64,000 nt of DNA from Arachis hypogaea (lineage: Eukaryota > Streptophyta > Magnoliopsida > Fabales > Fabaceae). The notes under the pieces are model-generated. The model saw only the letters and a program-made list of their open reading frames with translations. It searched no databases and was not told the DNA's origin. Shown in pieces: positions 14,728 to 26,504 of the stretch. Both the position numbers and the translations under genes were made by a program. The stretch's first letter is position 1; each line of letters begins with the position of its first letter. The stretch is taken from the NCBI RefSeq assembly GCF_003086295.3, contig NC_092047.1:117778449-117842448 (forward strand). Reading direction: 5' to 3'.

Positions 14728-16891
14728 CTAAAGTTTCTTTACAACTTCATCAATTACACGACTATAATAAGTCATTCTACGAATAGAATCTTTTGCTTCC
14801 TCGAAGTTCCGACTTTGAAATGCGGTAGCAAAGGTGTTCGACCAACTTTTCAGGTTCTCCTCCATCTGAATGAAAATGACACGACACGACGATATGAAAA
14901 AGAACATCAAGGTAATCATCAAGGTAGTCATAATTCAAAATCAATAATTGATTATGCAATATCTTTGGAGCAAGCCTTGAAAATTTGAGTTTCCAGACAT
15001 ACCCGAGAGAGAATTTTCTTCAAAGACTCTGACTCAGTTGCTTCTTCAACCGCTTCTCTGATTTCCATAATCTGCAGTATAAGTTAACAACACAAAGGGG
15101 GTTATAGAGGCTAAATTCATGAATCCAGGTCTCTTTGCACATTAATTAAAAACAAATTAGGCAAATATTCATTCACCTCAGCTAGTAATTCTGGATCGGA
15201 AATTGTTTGTTCCTCATCAACTTCTAATCCGTCAAGCTTCATCTGGAGGAAAAAAATGACATGACATTTCTTAGCAACAAGGCGGAAGAAAAAACATTTG
15301 ACAATAAATGATTGAAGAAAAGTCTAACGAGGACAAGTTTGATTTAATTGTCCTGATGTAAAACAACAGATTTCCTCATCACAAATATATTATCATCATT
15401 GAACCTTCGATAGCTTCAGATTATGCAGAGACTTCTACAGATGTGATAAAGCATCAAGAATTTTGGAATCTTCACAGCTGAGTATGCTTACCATGTAAAT
15501 CGCTCTAGATAAAGGCTTGCTAAGCGTACGGTATGCATCAATCACCCTTGCAGATTGCTCAGCAGAAAAATCTCGTTCTTTCTAGACAAACAAACGACAG
15601 GATTAAACAAAAATGTTAGGTTCTCCTAGAAGTCATTCAAATTCACTAACCTCTGACGGATTCACCAAAGAGTAAAGAGGCAAAGCAAAAAAGTACAGGG
15701 AAAAAAAAAATCAAAGAAGAAAGGTTATCCCAACAGACCGACCTGAGATTTTGAATGTACTAAATCAGGATGCAATTTCTTTTGCCAGTCTTTATATTTG
15801 CCCTCCAAATTCACACCCTCTATATCATACTTCTTCTCCCTGTTTTAGAATTTTTGAGGGGGAAAAACAAAACACTTCTTAATTTCTAAACCAATCTATC
15901 AAATTTCTCAGACTATAGATCAATACATCCCTCTTTTTCTTCACTAAAGAGACCGAAAAGCACTAATTTAACATGCCAGCAGAGAAACTTTTCTCTTTGC
16001 TTGATGAGAGATGATACACTAGCACACATCAAAACCTTCAACATGAAGCAAACCACCAGATTGAATAACAGTATAACTACAATTGAAACGATATCATTTT
16101 GTTCTATCATAAACCATGTCTATAGGCAAAATATTAAGTATAATTCGTGTCATAATCCGGAACAGGAAAACAAAAATAAATACATAAATAGCAGCAATTT
16201 CCTAAGAACTATAAGTTCACCATCTCAGTAAAATTTTCATATGCCTGAAAACATAGTGAATCAACAGCAAGCATAACTTACACTCCTTTTCCATTTCTCA
16301 GCAATACTTAAGAATCCAATCAAGGTGAAAAACGCATGAACCGTATAAAGATCAAAACTTTGCAATAAAATTCATCCCCCCAAAACAACAAAGTTCCACA
16401 GCTATCTCAGAAACCAATCAAGTTGAAATCACATGAATTATCACAAAGAGCAAAACTTTGCAATAAGCTCAATCACCCAAACAATTAAAAAACCAAAATC
16501 ATATCGAAACTTACAATCCAAAAATCTCGAAATAGTCAATAGAATCATCCACGGGTTGAATGCACCTGCAGGAATCACAAACCAAGAACGGTGCTGCTGC
16601 TGTTGATTCATGGCAGTTCCAGCACCTACTACTTCTTGCTTTCACACTCTCCGCAGATTTTGAGCACAACCTTTTCCCATCAAAAGTGAGATACCCAAAA
16701 GAATAGAACCAAGTTGGGTTGTGAAAAGAACGGCCTTTTGGTGAAAAAGGTGGAGGTGGCGATGATGTATGAAGAAAATGGTTATTAGAATGAGAAGAAA
16801 AGGTTAAAGGTGAGTGGTGTTTAGGAACAGAAGGTGTAGTGTGTCTTAAAATGGTGAAGAGGGTGCATCTGGTGCTGTTCTTCTTCAACAT
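14728..16891 (-). CDS. HSCB: Iron-sulfur cluster co-chaperone HscB (J-type), mitochondrial
   Basis: HscB/Jac1 helps an Hsp70 release Fe-S clusters from the ISCU scaffold. Exons (minus): 16891-16515, 15839-15743, 15581-15492, 15242-15177, 15071-15003 and 14865-14728. They join to 278 residues. I chose the ATG at 16891. The open frame extends 25 codons upstream, but only to a TTG, and MLKKNSTRCTLFTILRH makes a good mitochondrial presequence. A metal-binding tetracysteine lies at Cys90-x2-Cys93 and Cys105-x2-Cys108 (CWNC and CDSC), as in eukaryotic HSCB. The J domain follows, with HPD at 149-151. The C-terminal helical domain, which binds ISCU in the family, ends at VVKKL. Length and exon content fit the family. 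I recall it as At5g06410 in Arabidopsis, next to the PPR gene as here. Confidence 0.94.
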
Positions 16892-18115
16892 TGTTATTGA
16901 AGAAGGTGAGGTTCTAGAAATTAGAAGAAGAATAAGAAGCGGCAGAGAAAAAGGGGAAGGTGCCAATTCCTGTTCTTTTGGGGAAGAAGATGCTGCACCA
17001 GCTATAATAAGCTACAGTGTTGTAGGGACTAATTGGTAATTTTAAGCAGAAATAAAAAATTGGATTTTTGTATTAAATAAAAATTTATAGTTACTAATTG
17101 TTAAATAAAAAATTTATAATTTTTATATTAAATTTTTATTAATTGTTATTAATAAAAAATAATTATAAATTTTTAAATTATAAAAATTTAATTAAAAATT
17201 TTAACAAAACTGTATGAACTAACCGAATAATTAAACAGAATTAGTAATAAAAATATATTATGATTTTTGGGATGATCAGATTTTAATAGAGAAAAAAAAA
17301 ACAAAAGAAAAGTCAGTCTGTCTCACTAATAGTAGAAATGAAAATAAATATTAAGAAAGATTAGTGGAAGAAAACAAAGAAAAATTGGGGAGTTTTATTA
17401 TTATCGTTTGTATCTTATCATATATGATAACCAACATTTTTATTGTATGTATTTTTTTGTTTTACCGAAAATAAAAAGATTCGAACTCGCAATCTCTTAT
17501 GTGAGTATAGAGAAACTATACTATTTGAGATATAACTCATTAGTTTTTATTGTATGTATTTAAAGTTTTAAACATGAGGTGATACATTAATTTTACTCAT
17601 TTTATTAATAATTTTGTTTGGTGTTGTAAAAAGAAAAGTTGAATAATTAGCAAAAATTTTAATGTCAAATTAGTTAAAGATATACAAAAATGCTCCATGC
17701 AGAAATTTGTGGCAACAAAATATCAAGTTCACATTCTCATTTCTAAGTTCTTTCAGAAGCATCCAAATATAACTTTGAAGATAGATAGATTAAAAAGCTA
17801 AAGAATAATATAAGGTTACACATTACAATATTGCAGCTAGAAAAGTAAAAGAGAAAACACAATTTAAACAAAAACTGAAGGGAACAACCCTTTTGGCTCA
17901 GAACATTTTTGTTGTGGTTTGCACTTTGCACACTATTTGAGGCTTGCAAACTGCCATATAAATGTGCCTTAAATGGCTCATTTCAATGAGGAAAATTTAA
18001 ACCAAAGAAGCTTTTTATATTACAAGTAACATACAAGTTCACAAGATGAAACTGAAAAGCCTTTCTTCTTTTTCTTTCTAAGCTTCTGCCATTTGGTATT
18101 TACCTAGAAACTTAG
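16892..18115. other. Intergenic region with HSCB promoter and a SINE
   Basis: This contains the upstream region of HSCB (minus strand), an AT-rich stretch at about 17040-17260, and a SINE insertion at 17437-17561. No additional gene is seen. Confidence 0.55.
17437..17561 (-). mobile_element. tRNA-derived SINE, monomeric, with 18-bp TSD
   Basis: A perfect 18-bp duplication (TTTTTATTGTATGTATTT, at 17437-17454 and 17544-17561) brackets a unit of about 89 bp. Read on the minus strand, the body begins with an A-box-like ATCTCAAATAGTATAG, carries a box-B-like GAGTTCGAATC and ends in an A-rich tail. This is the structure of a tRNA-derived retroposon. Related units occur at 45.7 kb and, decayed, at 1.8 kb. 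Confidence 0.8.
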
Positions 18116-21100
18116 CTAAAGCAGAAAACACAAGTATGCAAGTTTTCTTCGCCGCCTGCTCGGCTCCTTTGACACGTTTGAAGACATGTCTTGGGGTACA
18201 ATGGTGTTTATTTTTTTCTTATCACTTGACTTATTAGGGTCATCTAGAGACATATCTTGAACCGAATCAAATTTTAGTTGCTTGTTATTGCATATTGTTT
18301 GGTCCGAAGTTACCCTATCTTTCCATAAGGCCGGTGGTGTTGCTTTCTTCTCCGGTGATGTTGGTATGTTAGAATCTACTTCATTCGAGTTAGAATTTGT
18401 TCCTGTGTACCTGAGGGAACCAAAGGAAAACAATAATTCAATATAAAAGCAAGAACTATATAAAGAGTAAATACTAAATTTGGTTTCTGATGATTTTCAC
18501 ATTGGATAATTTCATTCCTTATCAGTTACCAATGACTATTACCCTTAACTTGGTCCCTAACAATTTTCGTTAATGATGACGACAACACAAAAGTTGGTGA
18601 GAGATGATATCATCCTATGCAAAAATTGTCAGGTACCAAACTAGGATTCATTCTTGTGCAGTATAATTCCACAACCACAATTAACCAGATGATAGTTGTG
18701 TACTATTAGAAGTTAACTCTCAAATCCCAAACAAACCATGTAGAGGAACACAAAATCATATACATGCATAAACTTTTATTCCTTTAAACATAGATAGTAA
18801 CATGACATCACCTGAAGTCAGAGTTAATGCTAGTTGCTTCTTGCAAAGTTCCCTCCGGTATATCCCTATTTGTTACTTCAACAGCAACCTCATTTCTTGA
18901 ACTTGGGCTAGTAAACTCTGCTGAATGCAGATCAACCCTGCCATCATTTTTCATCGAAGGAGGCTTCTCGGTTGGAAAGCTAAAAGAGGATGTACGCGAA
19001 TGAAGCTTGTATTGCCGAACCACTGAAATAGCCTTGTCTAATGTTTCTAGAGCTTGTGCTACCTCTGAGCTGATATATGTACTCTTTGTGCTCTTCGACA
19101 CACTCATATCGACTTCCTCTTTTGGAATGTCATTTACTTCCTTATCCTCCTCCGCAATTTGTATAATATCTTCACTATCTACTTCAATGATCTCACTGAA
19201 TGTTTTGCTGCTATCTGCTACTACTCCATTCACCACCATCGACGTGGTACTATTTGCATATTGATTGCTCTTATCCTCTTCAGCTGCATCCTTTGCCTCA
19301 TCTTGCTTACTTTCAATAAGGTCCTCTTCAGCAGGGAGAATATCCGCATCTTGTTTAAGCTCAAGCTCTTCATTGACCTTCGCCTTTGATCCGTTACTGC
19401 TATATAGAGATTCACGAATTCTGACATATAATGGATCCCCCAATGCCTTGCTCAATTCTTCTTCACCATGGCTCATCATAGAAGCCACAGTCTGCATCAA
19501 AATGAGGGTAATGATGATGATTATTAAAGAATCCACAGGGTAGATGATTTGGTCACAGAATATATTAGATGATACACATTTTATTAACTTATGCTTCTTT
19601 TTATAGAATGAATTACTATGGATAACATAAAGTAGTAACAAAGTAAATATCAGTCGAATCCGGAAATAAAAGAAATTGATATCTGGAGAAACTCTGTGAC
19701 CTTCTTGTAAAGCCTGAAACCATTGCCAATCAACTGCCTTGAAATGAAGTTTATGAGAGATGGAGGCACAAAATCCAGCTTTATGTCCATATTTGCTATT
19801 GTCCTACAAAATTTGAAGTCTTTCAATCAGGTTGGCTTAATTAAAAATACATTTTCATTTCAGTAGCTTCCTTAAACCAATTAGATAACAAGGCAAGTTT
19901 AACATTCAAATTTCTACTATAAACTACCAAAGTTGGAAACAAAAGCAAGCTACGAACAGGAACCGATGACATCACTTAAATTAAGTAATTTCTTATGTTT
20001 GAGCAGATTTAAAACTCACCGAAAGTAACTTCTTTCTGATGTCACCTTCTGCAATGCAAATCCCCCTACCAAATCAACTCTCACAACATCCTTTGCTTCA
20101 GGAATCACCTCATTCAAACCATTGATGGTCGAATTGACACCATTTGACTCAGGAACCTGAAACCAAATTAAGTACAAATTCCTTGAAGCTTAGAACTAGT
20201 TTAGAATTAACATTTTCCAAAAGAAGTAAAAAAAAGAGTTAGTTAGTTGCCTACCGAATTTGTAAGAACGACTATTAAGTCATCTTGAAAGTACTCAAAC
20301 AGATAGTAGTACACTATAGCTTCTCTCATAGACAGTGGCCATGAAACCTTCATCCTTTCTTCCAAAATTCAGAGTAAAATCAGCATTCGAAAGTGAAGCT
20401 TTTCGTCACAGTAAAGGGAAATTAAAATGGCTAATCATGACAAACCTCACTAGTGATATTTGTTCCCCAATCCGGACCTTGTGCAAACATTCACATGCTA
20501 GGATTTTGAAAGTTGGAACAGTAGATTGAGGCCACCTGATGAATGAAATTTGTGAAAAAAAAAACAAAGCAGTTAGATTTGTATACTGATTACATTACTC
20601 GGATTCGAGATAAAGCATTCTGGAGTATAAAAACAACCTCCCGTATCCAGCTCATAACAAAAAATCAATACTAATGCTGACTGTTGCATTGAGACTAACA
20701 CATAGAAAACTAGAGGCACATATTACAATAATGAACATGGTTCTCACCATTTTTTGTAGAGAGAGGCCTCCCATGAGATGCATAAACCTGTAATGACAAA
20801 AAGAACTTGTTAAGGGATGCATATTGAAATCAATAGAACAGCATTTTTTAACACAAGGGTGGTGCTACTAATCCATTATGACTCACAAACATCAAGAGGC
20901 GCATCTACATAGCCTTCAACTAGCAATGTATGAAACGGAGTTCCCTCTGGTCCTTCCCGATACATGACACGGAACTCATCAGTATCTTGTTTTAACTGTT
21001 GAAAGAAGTGAAATGATGAATATTGACAGAATAACTTGATTGAACATGGCAAGTATCTTCATATTCATCCAAAAGCGTAAAAGGAGTTAGGCTTGAAGAT

Positions 21101-21543
21101 AACATGAGATTGTATTAGTCCATTGAATTGTAAATATATATCAATGGTATATGGCATACTTTCCAATCGGCGTGCGATGTATTAGACCTTCCGCTATCAT
21201 CTGAAGAAGCACTCCTTAACATATCAAGAAAATTAGATACCTCTGCAGTCTTTATTTCTACCAACTTCTGCTTGTATCCTAATTAACCAAACAAAGCATC
21301 TTCAGAAAATATACAAAGAATAATTTAACTAAAAATAATGGCTCCACCAAGCTAGTACCATTTCTGCCTAAATGAATTCAAAGGAAACAAGGGAATGTTA
21401 TGACCTTCTACTTCTTGTTCCGAAGAACATACAAGTTGGCTTTCGACAAGTTTTTTGAGCATCTCATCATTTGTAAGATCAGGTGAGGCAAGGGTCCTAT
21501 CAAGTCTTTCTCTGTACTGCACAATCTTTTGTTTCTTCTCCAT
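18116..21543 (-). CDS. START/polyketide-cyclase-fold protein (At5g06440/At3g11720-like)
   Basis: Exons (minus): 21543-21405, 21278-21160, 20995-20887, 20787-20748, 20535-20446, 20354-20255, 20156-20020, 19803-19701, 19491-18812 and 18410-18116. They join in phase to 603 residues. Residues 1-86 form a charged, probably helical N-terminal part. Residues about 87-280 resemble the START/Bet v 1-like helix-grip fold, with GTPFHTLLVEGYVDAPL, ISWEASLYKKWWPQSTVP and a closing amphipathic helix VPPSLINFISRQLIGNGFRL. Such domains bind lipids or other hydrophobic ligands; the ligand is unknown. The acidic Ser/Glu-rich region about 280-600 looks disordered and ends in a basic run before a short hydrophobic tail. 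Exon 4 is only 40 nt. The exon 6 acceptor (AAAG before GATG) is weak but required by the frame. I recall the Arabidopsis homologues as uncharacterised. Confidence 0.88.
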
Positions 21544-22760
21544 CTTTGCATCTCCCGGAAAATTGGAACAAGCCTTCTCTTAGGAATTCATGTCAAGCAC
21601 CATGTGATCAATACAAGTTCCTACTTTGCTCCTAAATCAACAACAGATGAAATTCACCATAGTTATAAACAAAGACTAGCCATTCATGACTAATTCAACA
21701 TCTCATCATAGTGAATTGGTGCTTAATAATGATGGACTAAGACAAGCATGAACTAAAAGAGCTCAATGAACTTTTAATTCAGAAAAAGCTACAAGGAAAT
21801 CATATCAAACTACCCCAGAAGAAGCTTCTGCTTAAAAAGATACAAACTTCATTGAAACCCCAATAGAAATATATAAATAATCAAACATACATGAAACTTC
21901 ACTTTCTGGGGTTGTGATTTTCAATATCCTTCTTATGGTGAGAACCCAGAATCAGAAAAACAAGAAAGTAGCAGATCTCAAAGAGAAAAAAACAGCAACC
22001 AATGATTCAATCCACAATCAGAGAGACAAAATCAGCTGAATTGAGAGCACCAAGACGGGTACATAACATGGGTGGTTTCTTCCACTTTGACACAAAAAAT
22101 AGTAAATCCACCACAAGATCAAATATGGGAACAAATAAATAAAAAAGGTTAAAAACTAAGCCAACCCAATATTATATTCCAAATACATAACAAGAAAATA
22201 TTAAAAAAGTATGGTCTTTTAAGACAAAGGAATGGGCTTTGAAGAGAGGCAGAGAGAATAGAGATAGGAAAATAAAAACAAAGGAAAATTCTTACATAAC
22301 AATGTTGATTTGTGCTGAATTTGATGACAACTAAGTTTGAAGGGTCAAAGCTTATTAGGGGCCACACGTGAGGACAAAAATGTGAAAGACACAGCATGGA
22401 TAAAACACAAGTGAAGTGAAGCTGCTTCTTAGGTAATAATAAGGTTTTTTCTGTAACAGAAAGAGTGAAAGCCAAAAATGGTGTTGTAAGGTGAAGTACG
22501 AAGAAAATTTTGTGACATGTGTTAAGGAGTTGTTGGAGATAAAGTGGCAGAGAATCTGTTGGGAAAAAATGGAAAATTGTGGAATAGATGCGTTATGCTT
22601 TTCTTTGTTGATTGCCTTGGTGAAAGAGTAAATAATGGCTTTGGTATTAAGCAAAGTGAGCGTGTGAGGAAGTCATATCAACCAGATTCTGCTGTTTTAA
22701 TCATAATTTCCCTAATAATAATAATTTAGTTTACACTAACGTTAAAGAGATTAAAAAAAA

Positions 22761-22925
22761 TGGATTTCGATTCTCTAAATTTTGAATTTTATTTTAGAGA
22801 ATAAAGTATGATTTATCACTATTTATTTCATAGGTGGAATTAAGAGAAAGCATTCAATTATAAAAAATCTCACTTTATCTTCTAAATTAAAAATCTAAAA
22901 TTTAGAGGGTCTAAATTTATAAAAA
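22761..22925. repeat. TIR MITE, GGATTT/CTCTAAATTTTGAA family, copy A
   Basis: The left arm reads TTCTCTAAATTTTGAATTTT. The right arm near 22900 carries its inverted complement (AAATCTAAAATTTAGAGG). The middle has ATTTCATAGGTGGAAT-type sequence in opposite orientation to the copies at 51.0 and 56.4 kb. Inverted ends and recurrence mark a non-autonomous DNA element. Confidence 0.6.
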
Positions 22926-22997
22926 ATAATCAACTTAAATAATTTAGATTTTACTTATTTAGTATTTATTTATTGTAAAATATATTAAATAAAAATA

Positions 22998-23140
22998 ATA
23001 TTAGGAAGATAAAAAATAAGTTAAAATTTATTTTATTTAATATTTATTAATTATTAATTATTATAATAATTAATAAATATTAAATAAGATAAATTTTAAT
23101 TTTTTTAACTAATTTATTTTAATTATCAAATATTTTTTAT
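22998..23140. repeat. Small foldback MITE, AATATTTATTAATTATT family
   Basis: This is a near-palindrome. AAATTTATTTTATTTAATAT on the left is mirrored by ATATTAAATAAGATAAATTT on the right around a TTAATTATTA centre. Related copies lie near 42.1, 58.5 and 62.1 kb. Confidence 0.5.
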
Positions 23141-23579
23141 TAAATAAAGTAAAAAATAGTAAGTTTTGACAATTTTTAAATAATATTTATTAGTTATCAA
23201 ATATTTCCATTTAGCTTATAAAGCATAAAAGTTTTGGCTATGTATTAAATGTTGGATTTAATTAATTTGTGCGCTAAATGCATATTTTAAAAATTTAATA
23301 ATAGAAACTTTTTAATGTTTTTTATGTATTCAATGCATTAAAAACGTAAAAAAAAATTAATTTTTATAATAATTTTTATAAAATATTTTTTTTTATGATA
23401 TGCTTAATTAATGTTTTTAGAGTACAAGTTAACAAAATCCTTAAATGTTTAACAAATTGAATGCTTTAATTTGATAATTAATAAAAGAAATTAGAATTCT
23501 TATTCCATCCTGTTTAGAACATTGATTAGCAAAATCAAAATATAATAATTACTGGGATATACCCTATTTATGTTGTAAT

Positions 23580-24122
23580 ATGTGTAATGAGTAAAGTATC
23601 GTTTTTGTCTCCAATATTTGAGATAAGTTCTATTTGTGTCCCTAACGTTTAAATCGTCCTATTTGTATCTTTAACGTTTATAAAAGTGATTCAATGTTAT
23701 CCTACTATCAATTATACTAACAAATCAGATTATATTTTTCAATTATCTTGGATGTATTCATTCTCAATTAGGTCTCACTTGGATGTGTTCGATTTTAATA
23801 TTATACCTATTATTTGTATTTAGATTCAATTATGTCCTTAGAAAAGTGAATTATGTAAATGTTGTAGGAATTAGTTTCAACATTTGATGAGCTATTTTTC
23901 GGAGTAGATTATCGATTCTATCCCAGACATTTGTATTCTAACTTCAAGAAGAGATTTTTAAAACTTAAACTAAAGCGCTCATGATGTGTAATTGACGGCA
24001 GGATAATATTGAATCACTTTTACAAACGTTAGGGATACAAATAAGACGATTTAAATATTATGGCACAAATAGAATTTATCCCAAACGTTTAGGACAAAAA
24101 ACGATACTTTACTATGTGTAAT
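23580..24122. mobile_element. Mutator-like foldback MITE with 9-bp TSD
   Basis: An element of 525 bp (23589-24113) starts AGTAAAGTATCGTTTTTGTC and ends with the inverted complement ACAAAAAACGATACTTTACT. Long terminal arms continue inward, for example GTGATTCAATGTTATCCT opposite GGATAATATTGAATCAC. It is flanked by a perfect 9-bp duplication ATGTGTAAT (23580-23588 and 24114-24122). A 9-bp duplication with long inverted repeats is typical of Mutator-like elements. It encodes no protein. Confidence 0.8.
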
Positions 24123-25420
24123 TGTATATCAAGGTTAATACTTAATAGACCAATATTAGGAATTCATTAAAAATTTATTTCACCACCTTATAATGGGGGC
24201 AACTCATGTCACATTCCACCGCTAATTTATTAAGCGGCGGTAGGATAAATGAATCCTACCAAAGGAAATTTAATTGTATGGCATCATCTTCTTAGAAGAA
24301 AAAAAGAGAAAAGGTGATCTTGCATGTTAATATTGTGTATTTTATTATATGTTTTGAGACCCACATCATATTCATATAGTCTCATATTTTATTCAATATT
24401 GGAATATAAAACTATATAAAAAAGAGGAAATTAGCTTGGTCTAAAGAAAAATTAGAGTACAAGTATAACTTTTCTTGCTGAAAATTAACAACATGTGAGG
24501 TAATAACTAATAACTAATAAGATTGTCAACATTTGTGGGTGATACTAATTAGACTTTTTTTTGTGCACATAATTCAATCATTGGCTGCATAATTTGGTGT
24601 AAGCGTTATATTAAAATTAAAAATAAAAATGATTAAAAATTAATTAATCTCTTATAAAAATTTATATATTATTTTTTTAAAAAGATAATATTATTATCAT
24701 TATTTTTTAAACTATTATATATATATATATATATATTGTGTGTTTTTATAATTTAATATTTTAAAATTTTTTTATAATAATTTTAATTTTAACCAAATAC
24801 AATATAAATAAAGTCATGTTAATATTAAAATAATAAAAAAATATTTATCTAATAAATTTAAAAATAAATAATATATTAATAAAAAATAAAATTAATTTTT
24901 TAAAAAAAATAAAAAGTGACTGATAATATCTGTTGAGCCGCTAATATATAATAAAAATAAAAATAATACTAAATTAAAACAAGTTACTAAAATCACTTAA
25001 GTAGTAGAGATTTTATTTTGAAAACTATTAATAAAAAATATATTGGCATAAAATATCTTTCTTTTTTTTGCTAATTTATCAGCCAGACAGCCACTATATT
25101 TATCGTTTAAATACAAACAACGGAAAAATATTCTATAAACGTCGCAATAAAATTAAAATTTTTGAAGCAATTTCATTAACTTGCTATAAATTTTTTAAAA
25201 AACAATAACTGATAACTTAATAGGTCTGAATTCAATGAATCTCAACAATAATTAATTTAAATTGTAGAATTTTTTAAATAACAATCAAAATGATTCTAAA
25301 TATGAATTGGTATTTATTATAAAAAAAATATATATGACAAATTGTATTATATTTTATATTTTATAAATTACTAAGGTCCTGTAACTATTATATAAATTAA
25401 ATCTCATTGGAAATTCTTTC

Positions 25421-25434
25421 ATATATATATAAAG
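25421..25434 (+). promoter_or_regulatory. TATA box of the Myb/SANT-like gene
   Basis: ATATATATATAAAG lies upstream of a probable 5'-UTR exon. That exon seems to end at a GTAAGT donor at 25591, with the acceptor TTGCAG at 26491-26496 just before the start codon. Promoter assignment is inference from position. Confidence 0.45.
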
Positions 25435-26504
25435 CTCAAAGAGAGTTAAGCCAAACAGCACCTTTCTCTTGTTTTGGGAATAACTTTATTCCCGTTTGGT
25501 TAACAAATGATCGAAACTTGAAAGCTCCCTCGCAACTGACATCGTTTTTCTTTGCTTGGCTCGCTGTTATTCCTCGCCGTTGTTTGTTTTGTAAGTCCCA
25601 TTTACTAAATTTTCCCTCATTTTCTCTGCCTCCAAACAGAGATTTAGGGTTTTGATTAATATCCCAGCTGTCAAAAATTGTTGAAATTGATTGATTGCTG
25701 AATGACCCTTTGATCTGTGTTCCTGGTTTGGTAGATAAAGCTTCAAAATTTTAATGTGAATAAGAGAAAGATTCCAACTTGGAGTTATTGAGACCTATTT
25801 TGAGATTGCAAGCCTGTATAATGGTTTTAATGGATGGTGAGTGAGAGTGTAAGATTCAGTGAGATCAAAATAACTCAGAGATCAACCCATTTAACTTTTA
25901 TGTTATTATCTCATTGAGCTGAAAATTGATGATGGGTTGGGTGCACATATAAATGATTAACTGAATTAACTGGCAATTTAACTCTATTTCTTCCTGAATG
26001 TTCTGTTTGTTTATCATGTCATGCCCATGGAATTTGATTATTGAGAATGAGTTCTACCAACCAATTTGGCCCTAGAGAGTGTTTCAAATTTACACTTCTC
26101 ACTAGAATGTGTTCAGTTCTTGAGAAGTCTTTTGGTTTGTTTCCCATTTCTAGCATCATGCCAGCAAAATTTATCCAGAATTGTTACTTTACATGAAAAT
26201 AGTAAAAGAGATTTGATTGTAAATCTTTTGAACTTTAAACACATATCTTATGATAAAGGATAGTTGTTATTACATTATTGCTGTTATGAAAAGCATAGTG
26301 AAAAATGTGTTGTGGTTGATGATAGTGTTGCCAATAGATTCAAGTGTGCTAAGATGAGAGGAGATTTCGATATATAAGTCGTCATGACTGATGCATTGTA
26401 GTACACTTTTTACAGCTGGATTTATCTTTTTAAGTTGGCAAAGAATTAGGGAAATGCTATTAATGCTTCTAAGATAGTAATCCATTTGAGTTGCAGGTGA
26501 TGAA

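Larger units (their letters stand above)
21544..25420. other. Intergenic region rich in MITEs
   Basis: About 21544-22550 probably holds the promoter and 5'-UTR of the START-fold gene. The rest is AT-rich and contains three elements listed separately (22761-22925, 22998-23140 and 23580-24122). At about 24226-24244 a small hairpin CCGC...GCGG is visible. No coding region is supported. Confidence 0.55.

Noticed and set aside
16892..16966. N-terminal 25-residue extension of HSCB that looks like a secretory signal
   Set aside because: The first codon is TTG, not ATG. The ATG at 16891 gives a proper mitochondrial presequence.
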